Both the position numbers and the translations under genes were made by a program. This document shows, piece after piece, positions 31,981 to 44,281 of a stretch of DNA of 64,000 bases (within the stretch, counting starts at the first letter, position 1; the number at the start of each line of letters is the position of its first letter). Source of the DNA: Amphiura filiformis (taxonomy: Eukaryota > Echinodermata > Ophiuroidea > Amphilepidida > Amphiuridae); contig NW_027305497.1 in assembly GCF_039555335.1 (NCBI RefSeq), positions 899,501 through 963,500 of the forward strand. The letters are read 5' to 3'. The notes beneath the pieces are model-generated. The model was given only the letters and a program-made list of their open reading frames with translations, did not search any database and had not been told where the DNA came from.

Positions 31981-33470
31981 CAGCCTGTTTCCAAAAAAAA
32001 TGTGCAAGTGAAAAACAGCTTTCAATTTGCCAACGTGCGTGTTATATGGGGTGGTGGTGTGGCAACGCTTGGCGATCACAACAAAAAGACACAGGCGTAG
32101 ATTCTTGGGGGATCCACCAAATATTTTTGCATGGGGGATGGTCCATGCAATCACCCCCTCCCCCATGTTCACGGCCGTATGTGGATTTCTGACAAATTTA
32201 ACATCATATTTGGCCATTTTATCGTAAAGTTTTGCGCTCTCCTCGCGTATTTGTTCCATTTGCATCATAGGCCTATTTGACCATTTTAGCTTCAATATGG
32301 AAAAACATTTTGCTTATATAAGATTGGCAACACTCACCGCACCACTTTTAAGTTGTCAACGCCGGTGACCTACATCTTGGGGAAAGGGGAAAGTTGCACC
32401 CCTGCTAGCAATATCGAGATAAAATTTACAAACATTTGCAATTTAATAGCATTAATTTTTTTCGCGCTTCGCGCAGGTCATCGGAACGACTTCGTAATTT
32501 TCGCTCGTAATTTTCGCTCGCTACGCTCGTAATTGGGCAAATTTGGACCTTTTTGACCGAAAAAGCATAAGACGTGGGCTGTATTCCATAGTGGCATATA
32601 GTGATTTTTGGTCATTTTTTTGAAAATTGGCACATATGTTTTTAATGATGTTCTCTTTTCTTTCTTCTATTTTTTCTAAGTCTCATCAGTCATAATTAGC
32701 TAATTAATTAGTAATTTATTAATTAAATGTGGCGTATAGTTACAAAGTGACATTTTTGTACTTTTTATACACATTTTATAATTATGAAATTAGGGATTAC
32801 ACGGCGACCGAGGTGGCGTACGGTTAACGTAAGGTTAGGGTATTGCGTTTTGTTCGTTTTCCATAGTGACGTATAGTTTTATTGTCAGTTTGCCAGCAAT
32901 AGTATGTATTTATTTTTTTTGAAAAATATATAACAATAAAATCTATTTAGTTTACTACAGAAATTTCACATCATTTACAAAATATAATGAATGTCTGATT
33001 TACACAACTCGATTTTAAATTGGCATTTCTTCAAACCCGATTTTCTCGAAAAGTTGTTTATTCGCGGCGCCCCACTATACGCCACTATGGAATACGGACG
33101 ACGAAGAGAGCATGTTTTTTTTCGCTCGCAACGCTCGCAAAGTGGACCTTTTTGGTCTTTGATGATTGGGGGATCCTACCTAGTAGGTAGGATCCCCCAC
33201 GTAGGAGTACCTGCGCCCCTGCCTCCAATACCCCTTCCCCGCAAGCTCACCACCGCCGCTGGTTGATCACCGAGACTTTACATCGCCAAAGTGCAGTGAC
33301 TTTTTTCTTCTAAAATAGCCCCTGGCTTACATCAATGTCAAAGAACAGCACAAACTACATTTGAAAGCTAAGACTTCGCCCTTGACGTTGATGTAAGCAT
33401 CATGTCACAACAGTATTCTCTAATTGCAAAAGCGGGCGCTTTTCACTTGCATATTTTTTTAGACTGGCTG
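31981..33470. mobile_element. CAGCCTG element, second copy, TA-flanked
   Basis: It starts CAGCCTGTTTCCAAAAAAAA and ends TTTTTTTAGACTGGCTG, with TA on both sides (31979-31980, 33471-33472). The end sequences, including tgcaagtgaaaa and cgcttttcacttgca, match those of 5454-6333, and the right arm repeats gcccttgacgttgatgtaagca. The interior (1.2 kb) is unrelated to that copy; it carries gctcgctacgctcg-type words and three variants of tccatagtg(g/a)c(a/g)tatag. There is no transposase. Confidence 0.65.
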
Positions 33471-33529
33471 TATAATGATGTATATTCATACGTAGCGGTA
33501 AACGTAAATAGAAAGCAACATTAGACTTC

Positions 33530-34202
33530 TACGCTACTCACATTTGGTACACTCACCGGAGCGCTTTCACCGCCACAACCATCGTCTTCAGCGGATGTTA
33601 TTGCTCTGAAGATTTGGTGTTGCTAGTATTGTTGCTAGTGATGTTGCTAGTGATTTTGCTGCTATTGATAATCTCGGCTCTCTGCTATGCACCGAATGTA
33701 GCATCGACTAAAGGAAAGGACTTGCAATTTCTACATTTAACAAACTCAATCACGTTTTCTGTATAACGGCGAACTATGGACACCTACCAAAACTCTTGAA
33801 CAAAAAATCGATACTTTCCCGAGATCTTTACTCCGATGGCTACTAAACATCAGATGGCCTAAATCTATATGAAATAACCAAAGAACCCACTGGAACAAGA
33901 AAATAAAAGGCTAGGCCATCTACTTTAGACTGCGAGCCTTAAAACCCATGGCAGAATGTCTGCACAAAATGATAATAAAGCTTAGCGGAAAGCCAAAAAA
34001 ACAAACTTGCATGTCTATGATCCAAAAAAGAACTGAAACAACTAAATGAAACTGTTATGTCAGCTGAAGAAAATACTGTAAATTGCACCAGCTGGAATGA
34101 CTTTATTGAGAGCAAACGTACCTGATGATGATTAGTAATGTTGAGACACCTCCGATGACGGTGAAAGCGCTCCGGTAGGTGTACCAAATGTGAGTAGCGT
34201 AT
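33530..34202. mobile_element. Inverted-repeat element around a LINE fragment
   Basis: tacgctactcacatttggta...ccggagcgctttcaccg (33530-33573) is mirrored by cggtgaaagcgctccgg...taccaaatgtgagtagcgta (34159-34201). Between the arms lies LINE coding sequence (33715-34130). Either a LINE piece was taken up by a foldback element, or the LINE was inserted into it; no duplication decides this. Confidence 0.65.
33715..34130 (+). mobile_element. LINE relic, C-terminal reverse transcriptase part
   Basis: Plus-strand frames give YNGELWTPTKTLEQKIDTF near 33765-33822, then RWLLNIRWP-like sequence and a downstream basic stretch. This is the thumb/C-terminal pattern (xLYxxExWTLTKxxExKIDxFxR) of CR1/RTE-type LINEs. 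It is short and broken by stops and frameshifts. Confidence 0.6.
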
Positions 34203-35399
34203 GATGGCTATGTATAATGTAATTTGAAAATGTCAATTTAATTTCTGTTGTACTTACATAGACTTTCAAACCTTTAGACACTGGTCCTTCTTTTGTATTA
34301 CTTACTCGTATATGTGACTCAGAAAGATACATAATATACTGTTCAATCCATAATAAATTAGGGAGTTTGCCTAATTTATAACGCTATAAACTTTTACGGT
34401 CTACATTATTTCATGAAAAACATTTATGCGATGCGTAGAATAGGGGTGTCCGCACTCCCATAAAACAAATTTAATTTTAGAGCACTGATAGCTCCCTGTC
34501 TATATATAATTCGTTTTTCGTCAAATTTAGTTTAAAGTCGGGTAGTTGTTCGGAGTCCCAGCCGCACATGCCCACTCAAACCAACGTATTTTGGGGTATT
34601 GTTGTAATAATGTTGTAATGCTTGATTTGTTAATTATAGCATGTCATAAGTGCAATGTTTTTAAAAATCAATACTCTAACTAAAGTTTGAAAAGGTATGT
34701 CTAAGCTCTTACTACTACAGTGGAAATTTCAATTGAATGAACACATCCTGATATAGTGTGACGATTTTTTGCGTACACTGCGTGATGTACGCCAGCGTGT
34801 GCGACTGTGCGTGCACAACGCGGAAGGAAGAGAATCCAACTATGCCAACGCACTCGTGAATGGTTAGTATTGTATCCAAGGTCGTGCGTTCACGTAGTAC
34901 TTTGAAATACGCGAAATACGATCGCAATTGGATCGAAGAAGCTGCTGAAAGCTGTGTTTATTCACTATTGAAATTGCTACTTTAGGTAAAAATTGTTGTT
35001 TCAGATCCAAGCTGTAATAAAACAAAGTTGAATGTTTGATTTTTTTTTATTGTAGCAATTTTTATTTTTTCTTAAGGGTTACCCTTGCTGTTCGGGCAAG
35101 TAAAGGGTAGCAAACAGTTTAGTCATAGACACCTTTGATAGGTCTACCCTAGGTAAATAACGCGATCCATTAACATTATACACCTGGTCCTAAGCGTTGT
35201 TCCACATTTCTCTAAATGATCTCTAACAGCTCATGTTCAGACGTCACATGCTCACCCTATCAGCATCAGTGCACCAGCTCAAAACACGCCCCAGCTAGGT
35301 TTATGATCTATGACCACCATTTGCCACTAGTTTTGTTTGTTGTTGAATCAATGCCTAAGAGGCATAGTCCCGATAGACACACTGAGTGATTGAACCAGG
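34203..35399. other. No gene seen
   Basis: About 1.2 kb without a convincing exon or repeat. ORFs 34132-34332 and 34715-34927 show no family pattern. Confidence 0.35.
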
Positions 35400-35990
35400 T
35401 GCTACTGAAACACTATAATAGAAATAGAAAAGTAGAAGAGTTGCCAAAAGAATTTTTCAAAGTCAATTAAAACAAGAATTGTTCTTAAAAAAACCAAGTT
35501 CATGGATCAGGTGTATAGTACATGGACTTTGAGCTACTTTGATCTAAGACGAACTTCAAGATAATGCAAAAGATGAATTACACTACCCTGGTTCTGCGTA
35601 TGAACGTAGCCAAAACCAAAGGAAAGTAATGGTCATTGGTAAAAATCAGCCATTTCTAGACCATCCTATCATGCATAGAAGCAAAAATATCTTAGTTCAA
35701 CTGCCTTGAATTACTGTGGAAGGCGGGTGCAACAATGACAATGTCTGTGGTAGTTAACAATAATGTTCCAAAACAGGACAGACAGATTAGTAGACCTTTA
35801 CTATGACAACAAGTTCAACACCTTCGAGCTTTGGTGCTGGCGCCGAATGCTTTGAGTTCCATGGTGTAGAAAAAGAACTGGTGCCATTATTGATTTAAAG
35901 AAGCTGCTTGGCCTGATTAAAATAATGTCAAGCTCTCAGATAATTTGGCCGCATTGTTACACGTGCAATGAACAAACTAAGCAGCATGAA
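35400..35990 (+). mobile_element. LINE relic, copy 2 of the 24060-24745 family
   Basis: Words agaagagttgccaaaagaat, gacgaacttcaagata, aacgtagccaaaac, aatggtcattggtaaaa, actgtggaaggc and ttggtgctggcgccgaatgc line up in order with copy 1. It ends with the WCWRRM-type motif near 35830. More decayed than copy 1; no open frame of note. Confidence 0.6.
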
Positions 35991-36079
35991 ACACGAGGGA
36001 AGAATTAGTCTGGGAATTTATAGTCTGAGAAACCTTTGAGAAGAACACACATAATTTAAATGGAAATTATACGATACCT

Positions 36080-36690
36080 CCTATTCTTAAAAACTAATAC
36101 ACTTTCGTATGGCTTATTATTTTGTTCTTTGTGAAACTTTTATATTTGAAAACTCGATCCTGTCCTATTATGTTTTAATTAAAACGTCACGACTTTTATG
36201 TTCGATCTCCGCGAGTCCGCGTCGACCAAATTTAATATGTAAACACTTTCTGTGTTGAACCAAAGACAGGACAAACAAAGCGAATAGATATAATTTCATT
36301 TCAAGTGTATATATACACGTCCTTCCCGATTTCAAATGTATATACACGACCTTTCCGGTTCTGACCAAAAAAGTATTTTCTTAACTTTTATTAACCACCT
36401 GCTGTTCAAAAGTCTAAATTACAAATGTTGCTATTTTTAGAATTCACAAAAGATAGTCACCATGGCAACAATTTTACACCAGTATAAGTTAATTATGTTG
36501 TAAATATAATGCAGTTAAAACTTGAGGTTACTTGTGTTATTGTTCTTGTATTTTACCTATAGGAACGACTCAATCACAATAATGTAGGCACCTTTCAGGA
36601 CGTAATCACTATAATAAACATCACAACGGTCATACAAGACGAGATTTATTGATTCTTTGGCAACTGCCCATTTTGGGATTCGAGAAACTT
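36080..36690. repeat. Reverse copy of the segment next to GPCR copy 1
   Basis: Reverse complement of 26260-26950 (see there). One local difference is a near-duplicate ttcaagtgtatatatacacg / tcaaatgtatatacacgac at 36300-36345 that copy 1 has once. It ends near 36687, where the TTACATAA array begins. Confidence 0.65.
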
Positions 36691-36693
36691 CAA

Positions 36694-37035
36694 ATAGAAC
36701 ACCATAACTATTAGGTAAAAGTTTACATAACACTTGTTATGTAAAATTATACCAATTATTTATGTAAAATTTTACATAATTAATAAGTATTCAATTTACA
36801 TAGCTTTTGTGTAAATTATTTACACAATTCCGATGTAAAAATAGAACACCATAACTATTATGTAAAAGTTTACATAACACGTGTTATGTAAAATTGTACC
36901 AATTATTTATGTAAATTTTACATAATGAATAAGTATTCAATTTACATAGCTTTTAAGTAAATTATTTACACAATTTGATGTAAAAATAGAACACCATAAC
37001 TATTATGTAAAATTATTTACAAAGAAATTATGTAA
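36694..37035. repeat. Tandem repeat rich in TTACATAA, ~146-bp period
   Basis: atagaacaccataactatta begins at 36694, 36841 and 36986 (periods 147 and 145); the third unit is partial. Each unit holds several words like tttacataa and its inverse ttatgtaaa, so the block is full of small palindromes. Related words recur at 39247-39425 and, as tttacacaa, at 62290-62640. Confidence 0.8.
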
Positions 37036-37339
37036 AATAATTTTGATTAAATTCTTTGTAAATGAGGCTTTAAAGAAGAATATTGACACAACATAAACAC
37101 ACTTGCCAGAACCAATGTGTAAACAAGAACTCATTAAAGGTTTTATTTCACTTCTCACTACTCCTTTGAACTCGTAGACAGCATTCACCAGGCACCAGAG
37201 CGTTCATTAAAAAAATAATGTTCACAGAGATCCTGTGTGTTTTGATTTAGTATTAGATAATAACTGTCTTTACAATCTAGGCTAATTTTATCAGTTGTTC
37301 AATGTTGGTGCACAGTGAATCAAAGGTCAGCAAGAATTG

Positions 37340-39204
37340 TCAGGCACCAACGCATTTAGGCTGGTAATGTATGTCAAAGACATACACTAGTTTCAAGCAG
37401 ATGTCAACAGACTTTAAGAGTGAATCTTGAGGCAAAATTGTCTTTTCCACAATTGTGAAAACCTGTTGGGGGTTTGCTATGGAACCACCGAGAACAAGAA
37501 CGTACGGTTGAGATCCACCCTGGGTGTTGGCAACACAATGCTCCAAATCCGTGCTTTCCTGTAAAATGAAAAAAAGAAAAGAAAAACAAGTTATTGTTTT
37601 TGTGGAAGCAATATTTATAACCATTGTCATTATTAGCATTATAGTGATTCAATATTGGAGCAGTGGAAATTGGGTGCCTCACACTACAGACCATAGCTTC
37701 AAGGAACTGCCAGTTAGGATGGTGATTTTTGTCAAATGCATGCAGTATCAACCAGATAGGAAAACAATATTTTACGAGCCTCACATAAACCACATTTTAA
37801 AGGAACTTTTTACAAACAAGTTCGTAGCCTTTCTAATTAAAATAATTTAAACAGTCCATATAGTTCCTGTATATAAGTTAATATAATGTGTATTTTAATC
37901 GGCACTATAACGTAATGCCAATAACTCGATTTTAGCCATTGTGGTCCAGCTTTTGCATCTCAGCTCTAAGAGTAGAATAAAAAATAACTAGTCTGGGAAA
38001 TAAAGGATTTTTTTGATTGACAGATATCTCTGAATGTCCCTTTAAATAATTTAAACTGATTGTTTAACGAAACCAAATAATTATATTTTTCCCATAATTT
38101 CAAACATTGATCATGGAATTGCAAAACTTCCAACTTACCTCTGACTGATGATGCTTCATGAATTTACATCATGGCCCAAGTTTTGAAACAACTGATTAAT
38201 GGTTTCATCCAGCTGTCAAAATGTCTCCATGTCTATTTCCTCATCTGCAAAATCATGACATCAAAGTTAGTCTGATCAGTTCCAAATAACGGAAATACAA
38301 ATTTGTTCAAATAAGAGAATGTTAGAGTTTTCGTATTATTTTATGGCATTTTGTCGATACAATTATAGTAAAAAGTGGGTAATTGGTTAGCCGAACCTAA
38401 AAAACTGGCGGTCATTGGGTATAACTGTTAAAAACTGGGGGTCATTGCTTCGCACGTATTGGTCTATTACTAAAGTGAGCAAAATTCACCTTCATTTGAG
38501 CCAAAATAGTCTGAAATGGAATTTTTTCGAACACTTTGCACGCAAATGGCCCAGTAACATCAGAACAATGTATGCAGTGTAGCCAGGATTTGGGGGGGGC
38601 AGCAGACTCAAAAGTGGACCTTTTGTGAATTTTTCCTTCAAAAAACTGCTGATTTTCAATGTTTTTATCAAAAAGTGGATTCGCAGCCCCCCCGACTATG
38701 CCTCTGCTCATCGTACCCATCCTCCTTCCACCCCTCCTTGCACTCTCAGCCACTGATGATGTGACGTCCCTCGTGACTTTTCATCAAATCAAATTGGACC
38801 TGGGACATGTCATATTGGAACTAGCCATGATCATCACGGGCCAAATCATAATCCTGTATGGTTTTCTTATTACATACGCGGCGATAAAAAAAAAGACGAG
38901 GAACTATTAAACATGACTAAATCAAGACTTGTTTTCTTCGTATAGTGTCATGTGTGTGATGCATCGATAAGCTTACATGTGTACATAATGTGCCTGTGCA
39001 GATATACAACGGCAACGCATACACCCGGCACCAAAAATTGAAATATCGCTCTGCATTTAAAAAGAACATGACAAAACACAAGATACAAACAAAAATGCTG
39101 CTATACTCACCTTCAAACTTCTCAATATATTGGGACAGCCCCCATCGCTCGAGAATGTCTTCCACCGTGTCATCCGCCATCGTTTCGTTTTGCGCTGTTG
39201 CCAC
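37340..39204 (-). pseudogene. Broken spliced gene with SAM-like N-terminus
   Basis: Three exon-like pieces lie in order on the minus strand. 39204-39111 starts ATG and gives DTVEDILERWGLSQYIEKFE, the first helices of a SAM domain, then gaag|gtgagt. 38244-38139 follows ttttgcag, continues the SAM pattern (DEEIDMETF) and ends cagag|gtaagt. 37558-37340 follows ttttacag and gives YVLVLGGSIANPQQVFTIVE, then SVDICLKLVYVFDIHYQP and a stop. The pieces do not all join in frame, and the middle one is broken, so at least one exon is missing and the copy is dead or partial. It sits between TTACATAA arrays. I cannot tell a decayed host gene from cargo of a mobile element. Confidence 0.5.
38576..38712. repeat. 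hAT-like MITE fragment
   Basis: gcagtgtagccaggatttgg at the left and cccgactatgcctctgc at the right resemble worn CAGTGGCGTAGCC-type ends as in 28171-28518. It lies between the exon-like pieces of the SAM pseudogene. Confidence 0.4.
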
Positions 39205-39229
39205 GAAAAACTACACAGTAACTATGAAA

Positions 39230-39440
39230 AGCACATGTACCGAGTTTACATAACTTTTCAGTATTTTTACTTCAAAAATTGTAGTTTTTAACATAACAAT
39301 GTGTAAAAAACGCTGAACGTTTGCAAAATGTGAGGATTACATAACAAACGTGTAGTTTAAAATTTACACAGAAGTTATGTTCACTTTTTTACCTAATATT
39401 ATGTTATTTTTACCAAACAAGAGAATACATATTTTTTTTT
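39230..39440. repeat. TTACATAA-type array, right-hand block
   Basis: Words gtttacataactttt, taacataacaatgtgtaaaa, attacataacaaacgtgta and atttacacagaagttatg repeat in both directions. It is a looser version of the array at 36694-37035, placed on the other side of the SAM pseudogene. Confidence 0.5.
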
Positions 39441-40292
39441 ACATATTGTTTTTTCTGTGTAGCGCAGTGTATAGGCCAATCGTGCAGGTAATCTAAAAGC
39501 ATATGACCTATGGCGTACCACGCTCGACTGACACACAGCGAGGTCAGTCACCGAGCTAATCGGGGCTATTGTCAGTAGCCTTAGTCAGATGTCCTTCGGC
39601 CCATTATGCGACTCAAAACTATTAAACAGGTCGATACAAAATGGCCACGCGTGGCGGTGGATTCAACCTACCATGGCGATTTCTGCCATGAAGATATCGG
39701 GGCGATGACACTGTGCAATACTAATCATGATAATGCAGACTACTTTGATGAATGAGACAAGATATGTAAATATCCACAAACAACAACACAACATACAACA
39801 GGAAGGAAATTAGCTATGTATGATACTTTTAGATTTAGAGCAGAGATGATAATCATCGCTCGTTTAAATTGATCTTTGTACTGTTTGTTTTCCTCCGCGA
39901 TAAACAGGTTAAACACATGCATTTGCAATCCCACAAACCTTTTCGCCGTTTAAATGCGATAGAAGTTGAAATTCCTTTCATCTCAATTATAAGGTCCGTT
40001 TTTATTGAGGCCAGAAAAAGGTATAACCTTTATTTAAATTGTTCGCACGTTCTTGTGTATATCATTGCTTTCTGAATTTCTATATTAAAATTAACACCTT
40101 ATGCTGTTCCATTTTGAAACAAATAGATAAAAAAGTTATCCATCTCGAGGCATCGTAAAATGGTCCAAGGTACATTTTGAAATGCATTCTGGGAACATTA
40201 AAAACTATCCTTTAGGCCGTATAAATATATGTCACAATTAATTCATTAAGTATTTACCATGTCTCACGATTGTGATCATATTGGAGTTCAAC
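39441..40292. other. 5' flank of the TRPM gene
   Basis: No repeat pair stands out. No TATA box at a convincing distance from the ATG at 40293 is visible, and a further 5' untranslated exon cannot be excluded. ORFs 39740-39934 and 39869-40075 show no family pattern. Confidence 0.35.
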
Positions 40293-43200
40293 ATGGATGG
40301 GACAGGTTCGCTACCCAGAAAACACCAAAGTTTACACTTTACGTATTTGTACCCTGAGAGAAAATCACAATATTTCGATCTTGCAGCTTTGGAACATAGA
40401 AGGGTAAGTTAGTACAAACAAAAACTGGAATCAAGAATTAATGTGAGTGTCGTCAAGTTTATCAATGTAGCAAATCAATTGTAGTCATTGTTGTTGTAGC
40501 CGTTATTATTGTTATTGTTATGATAATAAGTTTGGTATTGTTTCTGTGCCTGTTATTCTACTTTTGTAATTGAAGTAAACACATCAAACAACTCCAAAGT
40601 AACAACGACCTTAATGAATGACCATTATTACAATATGGGTTGTCGTGTGCCAAATGTGTAAAACATATTGGACCCATTCCATGTCAACTCCAGGGATGTG
40701 CACCGCAGCACCTCTTCAATTTTTTTCTTTTTCTGTGTGGTGGTAGATATTGATGAGAAAGTAAAATCACGAAAATTTGAGCTTCATACTCCATTTCGTT
40801 TTCCCGTGGCATCAATTTAAAATTTAGGGGGGTCAGTGTAAAAAATGTGTCGCAACGCGAAAGACAACGTTTGGAGGTCCATAAATGTATAAAGGGAACC
40901 CTTTACAACTTTGAAAAGTATGTATCCTGGGGTACTTATTTGTGTAGAATTCAAATCTGGCATCAGAAAACTTGTAAATCCTTTACTTTAAAAGATATAG
41001 GGCCCTCAAAATGCAACTTCGTCCATCCAGGACCAACTTTGGGGGTCAGAACTCCAAAAGTAAAAATAATTTTATTGTCCATTTTTTTGCCAGTCAGAGC
41101 CCTTTGGTCGTTGGTAGGACATTACTCTTATCCAATATTGAGCCTATTAGAATACTTTTAGCTGAGATATTATCCAAATTTTTAAATGTACACTGCGATA
41201 TTTAAAAATCAAAGTAACCCCAGATTTGAGACTTGCAGTCAAATCTTATTGCCTTGTATTCAGTATCCATGGACAGACATTTTTTGGCTCTCATTATATT
41301 ATTCTTTTCGTGTCGTACGCGTGAATTTGGAGGAGGTCAAAACATGTGATAATCAATCAAGAATTAATGAGAGTGGTCATTGTTTACATACTCTCTCATT
41401 GAAACATGAACGAGAAATTGAACACATTATTGCTGTAGAAATCCTCGCAACTCTTACGTAGGATTTATAATCGATGTAGTTACGATGGAATTTGACTTAC
41501 AATAGGATAAAGGACGTGTCACAATTAGGGGTTCATTCATAGGATTGAGTGTATGATCGCTGTTTATGCCCGAGGCGTGAGCCGAGGGCATAAACAGCGA
41601 TCATGCCCGAAATCCTATGAAAGAACCCCGTTCATACATACCCAACATTCCTAGCAATTCAATACAGATGAAAATAATAAGGGTTTACAGGTTTAAATAA
41701 CATTTCCATACCGTTTTCCTTCATAAATTGGAAGAAAATGAGTAGGCCTACTTGCAGGAAGCAGCTCGGCTCATGAGGTCAACGGCCGGGAGTCAACGCG
41801 TGATACGCGTCATCTTTTGCGCTCCGCGTGAGACGGGCGCGGTGACATTCGCGTGTACGCAACACTAGCAAATCGTGGATCGTGTTAATTGGGTTCCAAC
41901 GCTGCGTGACGCAGCTTGTTTATGCCCTGCGTACTGGTCATAAACGGAATTTATGACCAGCAAAAAAGTGCCCAAATCCAATCAGAAACGTCGTTATATC
42001 GTGAGCATGGTGAGTATGTATGAACTGTTGGTTCATACACCCTTAGAAAGTGAGAACCAATCAGAGCAAACGTTAGCAAAATGCGAACTACGCAATGACT
42101 GTGTGATAGTGCACGCTCACGCACTCCGCGTACTACGCGCAGTGCTAAAAAAGCGTTAATTGTTCTTGATTTTTTGTCGAGAAATGCGGGGCTCGTGCAT
42201 TAGACGCACCAACATCTCAGTACTTGTGCATTATTTTGTATAATTTCATTCCCAACAAGTGATACGCATTTATTAATCTGTAATTAAATTGACCCTTGGT
42301 TGCTAAAAGGGTGTGTTTATGGTTGCCAAAGGCACCACAACATTCTGGGACGCTGTGGCTTGAATAATCATCTATTGTATGAATAATATATTGCATTTAT
42401 ATGGCACAGACGGATAGAAACAAATACATGTAGAGTATCACCCCGTGCCACATTCCGTGACAAATTATTCATGTCTTTTCTTTTGTCTATTAGAGTACGT
42501 CATGGATCCAAAATAACATCAAAAGAAGAGAATGTATTAGATTTGTTCCAAATGCAGAAGACCATGAGTAAGCGTTCTCTAGAATAAAAACATAATATAT
42601 ATCACAACATTAAATGATGCTAATGACATAATCACTAGGATTTAGTTTTAGAGTTAGTAAAGTTATATTGTGTTATTTAAAGGCTCGGGCACCACCTTTG
42701 CACAGTATTTTTTGTGGATCCTGAGAGCACATTGAACACACCAAATATTTCAAAAAATCAAAATTATTTGATATCAGAAGAACATTCCACGTATTCAGAA
42801 TGCAATTGGGTGTGTCTGATGTGCTCTCAGGTCCCACAAAAATACGGTGCAAAGGTGGGTGACCGAGCCTTTAAAGAACACAATATAAGTTGGAAAATCA
42901 CTTTCTTGAACATCACATTCTTGAAACGTGGGCTTATAGATATGACAGATGAGATTTCACTAATGCATTAGGGTCGGAGATTTACACTCAGATCAGATAA
43001 ATAAAGCCGACACACAAGAGGAATGGTATGTGCCTTATAAAGAAAGCAGGTTAAAAAGATTTGAATGGATTTTTGTAACGAAGGGGGCCAAGGTTTTTGA
43101 ACCGTTCTATAGCGTTGTTTTTGATATCAGCAACTTAACCATGAATCTATAATAGATACCAAAAAGTACCAACAGCCTCCATATTATGTCAGTATTATAT

Positions 43201-44236
43201 ATATAACTTCTTTATGTGAACGTGCCCTTGACACATATGAACACCAAATATAAGCCAAAATCGATATTCGGCTAACGATATTGTTATCAAATGTTCTTAA
43301 TTTGTACAGAAATCACTATTCATATAAATACCAAGATTGAAATACATTTCATAAGAAAAACAATAAGAAGAAACAAAATATATGCTAGGGTTGCATCGTC
43401 CTCTCCTATTCCCTATAGGTCAATTTGTTTTCTTGTTAGAAAAATTGCAACGGATGGCACTACAAGTTGCTGTAGTCGTTTGGCGGTCAATTCAGGGGTT
43501 GTAACAACCACCCCTTCGGTAGACAAGGGTTAATGCCGATATTGCCTGTCCCAAATAAGTAAGTTAGCAATGAATTATATAACAACTCTTTTATTTTAAT
43601 GCCTACAGATTTCAAACCTGTGAGTGTGGTGAGATCAAATCAAGGCATGCGCAGCTAAGGCATACCGATGAAGATGGAGATACAGAAGAGACATGGACAA
43701 TACACAAGGACACGAGGCGGCTTGCAACAAATGCTTTTGGAGAGATTGAATTTGTTGGTCCTGGCTCTGGTTTTGCGCAGAAACCACGAAAGGTTGGTTG
43801 TATGTACCATCTACCTATAATGTGTTTGTCGTAATATAGTCATTTGGAATCGTTTGTAAAATACAATCAATATTCTACTATTTTGAAATCTGGCTCAAAA
43901 TATGATTCCCGGTATAAGACTATTATTACGTTGGTGAAACAAAATAATTACACTCTAAATATAAAAATAGTAAAAATGACCCAATGTTGAGTAAAAATGG
44001 GAACAGAGCAACAACATGGAACTCAATATTCAACCTTTACCCCATTAGACTACAATTTAATCAACTTTGAGTTTCATTTATTTATTTATTTTTTTAAATT
44101 AATTAATTAATTAATTAATTAATTAATTAATTAATTTATTTATTTATTAATTTATTTATTAATTAATTAATTATTTAATTAATTAATTAATTAATTAATT
44201 AATTAATTAATTAATTAATTAATTAATTAATTAATT

Positions 44237-44281
<45 letters not shown>

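Noticed and set aside
37524-37850. Plus-strand 108-residue ORF with a hydrophobic stretch
   Set aside because: It overlaps the minus-strand exon-like piece that has a splice acceptor and better protein character; the hydrophobic run comes from the pyrimidine tract of that acceptor.
38917-39110. Continuation of the SAM-like ORF past 39111
   Set aside because: The sequence after gaag|gtgagt loses the SAM pattern, so the splice reading is preferred over the uninterrupted 95-residue ORF.
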